Shown here: positions 56,801 to 64,000 of the stretch, piece by piece | Position numbering within the stretch: the stretch's first letter is position 1 | How the letters are laid out: each line of letters opens with the position of its first letter | From: Enoplolaimus lenunculus | Taxonomy: Eukaryota; Nematoda; Enoplea; Enoplida; Thoracostomopsidae | NCBI GenBank assembly: GCA_030248215.1 | Contig: JASANG010002646.1 | Location: 62,001-126,000 of the forward strand | Length of the DNA stretch: 64,000 nt | Direction of reading: 5' to 3' | Notes under the pieces: model-generated | The model's input: only the letters and a program-made list of their open reading frames with translations | What the model was told of the DNA's origin: nothing | The model's database searches: none | Translations under genes and position numbers: made by a program

Positions 56801-58098
56801 ATAACCAAATGAGCCAATCGTCTGATGAATGGAGCGAACAAAACGACGTCATTCGTCGCGTTCTCAGCAGTCCAATTGATTTTTCGGAATCCACCCAGTC
56901 AGATATGACGTCATCGAACGACGGACAAAGACAAATTGAAACGGAAAAAATGAAAATTGTTGAACAACTGAAACGCTCAAGTGAACAATATTTGGCTGAA
57001 GCAAAGTCGGACTGGGCCAAAGAGTCAACCACGAGCTGGAATCAGTTGACTCAACAACTTGACCATGGACAACCAAGCAGATATCCTGATATCACCGAAG
57101 TTGGATGTGAAAAAACTAGAACGCTGCAAACAGAGACAAACGAAACAATTATCGAAGAGCAGCGTATTTTGGAAAAAGAAAACGTTGGGGAACAAAGAAA
57201 AACGAGCACTGACAACCGACCAGAGCATTCCAAAGAAGTCCTCGATAAACCTCCGAATAATTCTGAATCCAGGACCGACATATTTACCTCGTCGAAGAGC
57301 TTACATCTCGCCACCGAAGGCGCAGGTGGCGACTTGGATGAGGATATGGACCTTATCGATTGGTTACACATGTACAACGTCCTCAATTTAGAATGCAGTC
57401 TTCCTGGCGCTCGATCACCTCCTAAAACAGCGAACATTGAATGGATCCCAACAACAGACTTCGATGACGTCATCACCGACGACACATCTGATTTGTCTGC
57501 AAAGCAAAATCAATTAAATGACGTCACATTTAACTCACTGCCTGGTATCCATGGAAACACTGAGTATGACAAGTGTGTAGAAACGTCAGGATATTTAAAA
57601 GCGGTCACTGAACACTGCAACGATACGAATTTGAAAAACAAATCACTTGTAGATATGAAAACAATCTTTGGAATTGGCGAGGATCCAAGATTGGAAACCG
57701 GTGTTCAAGCAAACGATGCCAAACGTGGATTCAATGACTACTTGAAACCTGCGATTGCAATTGAAAACAATCCGTGTCAAAACGAAGGCAACTGGAACCA
57801 ACACAACAACTCAAATAGTTTTGAAATCGATAACAGAATAAAATGGGAAATAGAGAACGCGAGAAATTTGCGAATGGAAAATGAAGTTAAAAGATTGGAC
57901 CCAACGCAGAGAAATGAACATTTCTCAGACGATTCTAGGGCTATCGAGGATACTACTGATGAACAAGTAGTGCGAAACACTTTTCCGAGCCTAAACTGTG
58001 CTTCAATAATAGAAATTGGTCAAAGTCTGAGTGGTTTTGATACATTAAAACAAGATTCATTAAACGACTCGAGTACTTCAGATTTAAACATGTTGTAA
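53655..58098 (+). CDS. Gln-rich acidic protein with a DIDLID-like motif
   Basis: Two exons, 53655-54957 and 56135-58098, joined by a 1177-bp phase-1 intron (donor GTAACT, acceptor TTTGTTTCAG); about 1088 residues from the first in-frame ATG. The frame is open to about 53577, so an earlier exon is possible. Exon 1 has two polyglutamine tracts coded mainly by CAA (53813-53870 and 54115-54245) and ends in a basic, aromatic stretch (FRTVKYRPYFRQQL, NKYWN) that runs on into NAWHPYAHWSKQRHN. Exon 2 is charged and Ser/Thr/Asn/Gln-rich, with an acidic patch DEDMDLIDWL at 57337-57366 (about residue 836). That patch resembles the DIDLID element of SKN-1/NRF transcription factors (NRF2 has DMDLIDIL). 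No bZIP or CNC basic region is present before the stop, so this would be a factor whose DNA-binding exons are elsewhere, or an unrelated coactivator. A nuclear role is inference. Confidence 0.7.
55074..55294. mobile_element. CACTGC foldback MITE
   Basis: CACTGCAAAAAATGGTGAGT and its inverse; CA on both sides. In the intron of the Gln-rich gene. Confidence 0.85.
55464..55540 (+). mobile_element. GGCCAATGT element, left part
   Basis: GGCCAATGTCATTTTGGCAG, GCAGTAGTATAGAGCGTATT, then CTAAGCCTAAGCC; the right half is missing. Intronic. Confidence 0.6.
55659..55826. mobile_element. GGCCCGTAGCC-ended MITE
   Basis: CGGGCCCGCAGCCAAGGGG at the left and GAGCTGGCTACAGTCCTG at the right. Flanks CACAGCCT and CACATCCT (7 of 8). 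Intronic. Confidence 0.8.
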
Positions 58099-58461
58099 CC
58101 TTTACGGTGGAAGCTGGTATTTAAACACTCTGTGATAAGCGGTCGCGGTTTTGTTCGCTTGCGGCCTAAATCCTGAACGGGCCTCGGGCTATCTATGGCA
58201 CGATTCAAGCTATCACCGGGCTTACAAAAATTAAAATTTGTGATGGGATATAACATGGTAATTATTACAAAGTATAGCGCCAACCCGTACAGGTACAGAA
58301 GGAACGGATTAACGCTCGTGCTTCACCTTGGTTATGCAACATTGCCGCGATGATTTTTGTATCTTTTATATTATTTGGTTTAGTGGCGGATCCAGAAATT
58401 TGTGCCGGAAGCGTGATGCATAAAAATAGTAAAAACGCCCACAGCAACCGAGATGTCAGAT
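58099..58461. other. downstream of the Gln-rich gene
   Basis: No gene recognised. The stop overlaps a weak donor-like GTAACC at 58095, so splicing to a further exon cannot be excluded. Confidence 0.4.
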
Positions 58462-58469
58462 GTAATTTT

Positions 58470-59228
58470 CAGGGTGCGACCGGATATACGGGTTCCGGTT
58501 CCGGCAATAAATCGACATCTGGCTTCGGTATTTTAACTTGCCGGATATTTTTAAAAGCTTCAAAAAATTGAAACCATCATTTGTAGTTTTATGCCAACTA
58601 CTGTGGAACTGATTGACTTACTTTTCCGCATTTTTTTCTGTCATACAGGTAATGTAAATGTTTGCATGTGCTCATGGCCGTTCACAATCTTTTTTGGGTT
58701 ACAATAACTATGGAAAACTTGATAGATAAACCAGTGATATTTTAAGGGCGCAACAGTATTTCAACGGATTTCAATTCGTAAACCTATTAGGTTAAACTTA
58801 AGCTTAAAAATAAAGTCTCAAACTAGGCCCAAACCTAAGCGAAAATACGTAATAGCCTAAATCGTAAGCAGGGATTGGCGGTCTGGTTTAAGGATTGAGA
58901 CCCGAAACCGAGACCTAACTATCGATACCGGTCATGAAAAGTCTCGGTTTCGATCAATTTCTTTGATCATCACCGAAAAAATGAAAATTTCCAAAATAAA
59001 TTACTTCGAATACTTTTTTCATAATTTTTTATGTTTTTATTGTTTTTTGTGTTTTTCAGAATATCTGCTTAAAATTATTGCGCGACTATGAAAATTCAGA
59101 TTCGCAGCAAAATTTTATTTATCTGTATTGCTACTTGAACAATACAGCCATACATCTGTTGAGCTCCGGCTCCGGCCGGATATTAGATTATCCGGCTCCG
59201 GTATTTTTTAGTATCCGGTCGTACCCTG
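58470..59228. mobile_element. CAGGG-ended hAT-like element, 759 bp
   Basis: CAGGGTGCGACCGGATATAC at the left and TATCCGGTCGTACCCTG at the right, with an exact 8-bp target duplication GTAATTTT (58462-58469, 59229-59236). Twice the size of the other copies. Inside lie a decayed TTAGGC-element scrap (58745-58860) and a GGTTTAAGG/CCGAAACCGAGACC patch. Confidence 0.88.
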
Positions 59229-59440
59229 GTAATTTTAGTACCGAATATTAATACAAAATTTTAGTTTTGATCCCTGCTGTCGTTCAGGGGCACCGTATTG
59301 GCAGCCTCGGTTTGTATCCGTCAGTAATTTGGACAGTATTGAATGATTCTGATGATTTTATATCAAGAGTTCACAACGGAAGGGCATAATTTGCCAGTTT
59401 TATGCACATAAACGAAACAGTTGTTCATTTTTGGTGTGAG

Positions 59441-59603
59441 CACAAACAGAGTCAAAATTTGACTCTGTCGGAGTCGAATTCGACTTAATGAGTCGCTCAG
59501 TGGGTCAAATTTGACTCTGGCGGAGTCGAATTCTGACTCAGTTTGTGAGTCCGGAAAAGCCTATTTCGGGGAAAGTCAATTTGACTCACCATTTTTTGCA
59601 GTG
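59441..59603. mobile_element. CACTGC foldback MITE, left end lost
   Basis: ACAGAGTCAAAATTTGACTC onwards to CACCATTTTTTGCAGTG; the first 60 bp or so are missing. Confidence 0.75.
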
Positions 59604-59795
59604 CAACAGCCGAAATTTGAATTTCAGTAGGCGTACCTCAGGAACCTCGAAATGACTTAACGATTTTGAATCGCATATTTTTTAAATGGTGATTGGATCA
59701 AAATCCTTCTTATTGCTTTCAAAGTCTCTTTTTGTGAATTGGACAGTGATTGAAAATCTATCATTAAAAATAGATAAAATCACATACTCTATTAA

Positions 59796-60446
59796 TGCGG
59801 GGGCTCACGTTATAACTGGGGCAGCCTGGAACATGTTTTGTTTCCCTACAATAGCGGTAACATTTTGTCTGCATGTTGATCCGCTATCAAATTCAAAAAA
59901 TTTGAATTGTCTGCTATTCTGATGTGACATTCACTGTTATATATACTGCAATATCATATGATATTCAAAATATGGTCCGGCAGTGTATATCACATGTTTA
60001 AAAACGTGTGCAAGGCTGTGGTCAACTGGCCTGAATGTCCTCACAGGATTCTATAATTCGAAGTTTGAGTTAATTGTATTTAAGAATATGTTTAGGCAAT
60101 ATTTCTGCACGACCAGAAAAATAGAAGCTAATTCAGTACTCGAAACCACTTAAAGCTACATTATCTGGCTTTTCATTATATTATTAGTTTGCACAAATTA
60201 CATTGTCCGGCAAATATTATATGATATTTGCATAAGTGTCCCGCGGTATTATGTGACATATGGTTGTTTTGTTTCTGTACGATGCTTAAATGGAGATCAG
60301 AGACTTGTAAGCCAATGTCATATGAGTGTGTGAAATTCACATTTTGTCTACATAACCGCTATTTAGATCAACAATTTTACGTTGACGTCGAATCAACATG
60401 GGCATAACGTGTTCCGTGCTGCCACAGTTATAACGTGAACCCCTCA
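59796..60446. mobile_element. GTTATAAC-ended MITE, about 650 bp
   Basis: TGCGGGGGCTCACGTTATAA at the left and AGTTATAACGTGAACCCC at the right. ATATCATATGATATTC at 59951 and ATATTATATGATATTTG at about 60214 are internal dyads. Confidence 0.8.
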
Positions 60447-60689
60447 AAAGACTGTTGTGGACTGTGAACTCTTGTGTTTTACATGATATTTTTACTGCAA
60501 TGCAACTGATGTTTAAAACTGATGCAGCTTTTTATATTTATGGGTATTATAAATACATATTTCATTAAATCAATTTTATTCAAACATTATATTGGAACCG
60601 CAAAGGCATATTTGCAACAACCAAACGTGTATTTTATAAAAACGTTGCGTGAAGCATACACACAAAATAAATTGTCAAATATTCAAGAA

Positions 60690-60912
60690 ATATATAGTCT
60701 GAAATTTAAGACAATTAATATGCCTTAATATGGACTCCAGACATATATGTTTTGAATTGCAGATTTTTATTTCTTAAATTTTTTCCGAAATATGGGCCTG
60801 AAATTTTTCAAATATAAAGTCTTACATTTAAGACTTTGTTTCATGAACGATTTATAAATATTTCTGAAAGATAAGACAAATATGTCTGAAATACAAGACA
60901 GATTTGCCAGGG
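60690..60912. repeat. dispersed TAAGACA-type repeat
   Basis: TAAGACAATTAATATG, GACTCCAGACATATATGT and TCATGAACGATTTATAAATA match 32380-32545; further AAGACA motifs at 62545-62960. Confidence 0.55.
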
Positions 60913-61015
60913 AAACCACTCAAAAATTTGGGGTAAAGCTCTACAAAATAACCTACCTTTACAACCTAAGATATATTCAAGTCGTACACTTAGGATGGGA
61001 GGCACCTGAGCTCAA

Positions 61016-61178
61016 TCTGGCCCGTAGCCAAGGGGGGACCAGGGGGGCTCCAGCCCCCTGGAAAAATTTTGGCCCCTCTAGAAGATTTTCAATCTTGCTT
61101 GTATGTCATTGAAAACCCTTGAATGTCCCTCCTAAAAACTTTTCGGCTCCCCGAGCAAGCTGAGCTGGCTATGGGACT
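61016..61178. mobile_element. GGCCCGTAGCC-ended MITE
   Basis: TCTGGCCCGTAGCCAAGGGG at the left and AGCTGGCTATGGGACT at the right. Exact 8-bp target duplication GAGCTCAA (61008-61015, 61179-61186). Confidence 0.85.
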
Positions 61179-61186
61179 GAGCTCAA

Positions 61187-61940
61187 CCCGAAATGTGAAA
61201 TGTCTCTAGAATTTGATTACGTACGTTTCTGAGAATATACGTGTTATCGGACAGTTGTTCTATGCTGTTTTCATGAATAAGAAAACAATTTCCTAGTCAA
61301 GCGTTCTAACCTTTTATTTCACAGAACAAGAACAATCTAAGTGCTCAACAACTCAATTAAAAAAATATGGGTAGGGTCCTTAATAGGATTAATCCGGCAT
61401 CCACCAATCTTGACAAAAAGAATAAATAAGACTCTTAACGCCACAAAAACAACTTCTCGGCATACAAACAAGCTCCGCAAAAACTCTACAAAATCTAACC
61501 ACCCAATAATCGGCGATTGCGCACTTTTATACTGCTAAACCGACATTGTTATGATCTTCGGAAATGTCAGCACAATTTATATTTAGCTCACATCTTACCT
61601 GTAATTTGGACGAAATACCAAGTTATTTCCCAAAAACACAAAATCAAATTCCGCGAATAACCTTTTCAAAATATGTGCCGTATATCTTTTTGGCCCAGTA
61701 CTTGACCAAAGCTTTTTTTGTTCAAGCCTCAGACACGACATGTTCCAAACCATGACAAAATATACAAAACACAACAGCAACATCTTTGATAGCTAATTAC
61801 CAATTTTTTCTGAGTTCCGCAAAACTGGCCCATCTGGCTCTATCGCATTTTAAAACTCCCCTTTCACACAATGTTCCGATAGTTACTTGTAATCGAACTT
61901 CCAAGTTACTCAGAACAACGTTGAGCAAACATTCAGAATA
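61187..61940. other. no gene recognised
   Basis: C-richer on the plus strand than its neighbours, with short frames broken by stops. It may be part of the same decayed element as 61941-62332. Confidence 0.4.
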
Positions 61941-62332
61941 GTGTTTCGCCAACCAAATAAACGCCACCTTTCGATCAATTGCTCTCGGAATCAGCTGCAC
62001 ATTTTCAAATATTTAATTGCAACCCCAGACTCGTTAGACAAAACATTAAAGCCCGTTAACATTTGGAACATTAATTTTTCAATATTTCGAAATATTTCAA
62101 ATAACATTCAGCAGCGGCTGGCCTATCTAGTTCCAATGGGGTGTAATGAAAACCAAACACATAGCGCCGTCCGCTTTCCGACTATTTTTCTCAACATCTC
62201 CGAAGCGCATCGACTCGCCAGGTCAATCTACCCCTTTGAACTCTTGCCCACTTCGCCCAACAAAGTCCGCCGTATACAACCGCCTATAATAATATTTCAC
62301 ATTTTAAACTATCGAAGAACATACGCCTTAAC
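61941..62332 (+). pseudogene. possible L1-type LINE ORF1 fragment
   Basis: A frame of about 130 codons contains NISEAHRLARS followed by RRIQPPIIIFHILNYRRTYA. This is loosely like the RNA-binding part of L1 ORF1 proteins, where an AHR motif precedes RPIIVKF and a later Arg. No reverse transcriptase or poly-A tail was seen. Resemblance is weak and from memory; it may be chance. Confidence 0.2.
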
Positions 62333-62433
62333 GCAGTAGTATAAGCATATTCCTAAGCCTAAGCCATATAAATTAGCCTAACTTAAACTTATTTTACTGA
62401 AGTCCCGCAAAAAAACGGTACGTTCTGGGTCCA
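62333..62433 (+). mobile_element. GGCC element, left end clipped
   Basis: CAGTAGTATAAGCATATTCC, AAGCCTAAGCC, then AAGTCCCGCAAAAAAACGGT at the right. Confidence 0.6.
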
Positions 62434-62995
62434 GTTTGAATCAAAACAAAAATTGGTATTACATTACTCCCTATCTCATTTAATATATGCATGTTACACC
62501 ATGTTACATACGGAGCAACTTTTTTACATACATAAAATTCAGAAAATTATTAAGTCTTGAATATAAGACAACTATTTCTTGAAAAGAAGAAATTTATGTC
62601 TTATAATCTAGGCAACAGTAATTTTGTGGATCTGAGCTGTTTAGTGGCTATTAATGCGTGAAATACAAGACAGGTGTCATGAAAATTTAGAAAGTAGCAG
62701 TCTTGAATTTTCAATAGAATTTATTTTGTGTATTGAGGTGAGAGAGTTGTCTGCACTTTCTTAAATTTTAAAATATTCAAAACATCAATACCTGGTATTT
62801 TAGACATTAATAGCTTCAAACAACTCAGAAATTTGTGTCTGAAAGGGTTAAATCATAAAAGTCTTATAATCACAAAATTACCGTTGTTAATTTATAAGAC
62901 AAATATTTTTTCAAGAAATTGCCTTATATTCAAGAGTTAAATTTCTGATTCTTATGCATGCAAAAAGTTGCTCCGTTATTCATATGATGTGTATA
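62434..62995. other. no gene recognised; TAAGACA motifs
   Basis: AATATAAGACAACTATTTCT and similar units recur at 62545-62600 and 62860-62940, in inverted order, suggesting another element with AAGAC-type ends. Confidence 0.4.
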
Positions 62996-63055
62996 CACTA
63001 TAAAAATGGGGAGTCAAATAGTCAAATTCGACTCGACTCCCCATTTTTTGCAGTG
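62996..63055. mobile_element. CACTGC foldback MITE, 60-bp minimal form
   Basis: CACTATAAAAATGGGGAGTC and its inverse GACTCCCCATTTTTTGCAGTG with almost no interior; TA on both sides. Confidence 0.8.
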
Positions 63056-64000
63056 TATAAATAATCAAACTTGAAGGATATCTTTGCCTCTGGGTTGTGC
63101 TCGGGTTCCCACCAACCTAAGTTTATGTCACTCACACGTTACCACACGTGCACTACGCACATCCATCGTTCCCTTATACTGTTTTAAAGAGGCTAGCTGT
63201 ACTGTTACCGCAAAACTGTGTGCGGACACATTTTATCTAAAATGCCCGTAGAGTTTATTACCTTACTGGACATGGATACAGTTTGCGCATATGTTAATAT
63301 AAAATATAGAGTTGTGCGAACTGTCGGACTTTATCGTTAAATTCTAAAATTGTCGTCGGAAAGCGGTAAGATACTTAATTTACCGAAATAAAAAAATATG
63401 ATTTCCCCGTCTAAATTAGAACTTTCCGCCAAAATTTGGATTTTCCCGCCAAAATTTGAATTTCCCTCACAAAACTTGACTTTCCCGCCAAAATTATAAT
63501 TTTACGCCAATTAGTCTCGATGATACATCTGGATGGCCTGTACATTGATCACTGTAGTGGCTGTGCTGGCATGGACAGGGTCGACGCGGCGCTGCCATTT
63601 TTACGGTGAAGCTCAATTTTTGCAAAATGCGGCAACTTTGATACAATTATTGGACTAAACACCTAGCCGAAAGTCTCCTCCCGCAACCCCAGAGCGATAG
63701 GACTTGTGATGTGACGCTCGCATTTGTCATATGTTGATTGCAGCTTATCTGGGGATTTTACTGCTAATTGAATTTCATCGTTCATATGCGTCAGCCTATT
63801 ACGATAATCACTAAGCTTGCCTAGACTTTGCTGCAAAGTATCGGCTTCGCTGTTTATTTGCTATCACATCAATTGATTGCGTGCAGTTAATTTCTCGAAT
63901 GACGTTCGCGCAGAGCGCTTTGCGTTGCTGTTGACGCAACGTAACTTGAGCCATATAGTGAAAAATTCAGTAAACAAATTACTGAATTGTCATTAACTAG
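63056..64000. other. no gene recognised
   Basis: Four imperfect units of the TTTCCCGCCAAAATTTGAA type lie at 63400-63500. The rest is unassigned. Confidence 0.45.

Overview
The window looks like a gene-poor, repeat-saturated stretch of an animal nuclear genome. Spliced genes carry canonical GT/AG introns, the families are metazoan (SLC22 transporter, ER-type UDP-glucuronosyltransferases, LRR protein, polyglutamine protein), and the hexamer TTAGGC/GCCTAA, the nematode telomere repeat, is scattered everywhere. A nematode is the best guess. The species, and whether it is an early-branching lineage, cannot be told from the sequence alone.

Layout. 0.6-5 kb (minus strand): a two-exon body of an SLC22-type major-facilitator transporter with unusually long loops; its first exon was not found. 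13.0-17.7 kb and 23.3-29.9 kb (plus strand): two tandem three-exon UDP-glucuronosyltransferase genes with identical intron phases. They are patchily near-identical in exon 1 and in the middle of exon 3, as expected from recent gene conversion. 34.2 kb: a possible small cysteine-rich exon. 44.8-46.5 kb: the last two exons of a leucine-rich-repeat protein. 53.7-58.1 kb: a large Gln-rich, then acidic, protein with a motif resembling the DIDLID element of SKN-1/NRF factors. Everything else is mobile DNA, tandem repeats or sequence I cannot assign.

The mobile DNA is almost entirely short non-autonomous DNA elements with inverted ends. I separate about ten families by their ends, several with exact target duplications. 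These are the GGCC family with a TTAGGC core (8-bp duplications); CAGGG-ended, CAGTGGCGG-ended and GGCCCGTAGCC-ended hAT-like families (8-bp duplications); two CACTG-ended families (one TA-flanked and foldback); two TTAA-flanked families, one carrying a tRNA-Gly-like core; a 0.6-0.7 kb GTTATAAC-ended family; and a CAAGAGTG-ended family. No transposase gene was recognised. Minisatellites with units of 24, 27, 29, 44, 45 and 58 bp are common, and three of them sit right at splice sites of the host genes.

Functionally, the transporter and the UGT pair fit xenobiotic or metabolite handling (phase II conjugation and organic-ion transport), and NRF/SKN-1-type factors are known regulators of such genes. 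That these neighbours work together is inference only. The most unusual signals are the mobile carriers of telomere-type repeats, the amplified 3' splice site of the transporter gene, the conversion tracts between the UGTs, and the TTAA element with an internal tRNA-like core. No virus-like element was recognised.
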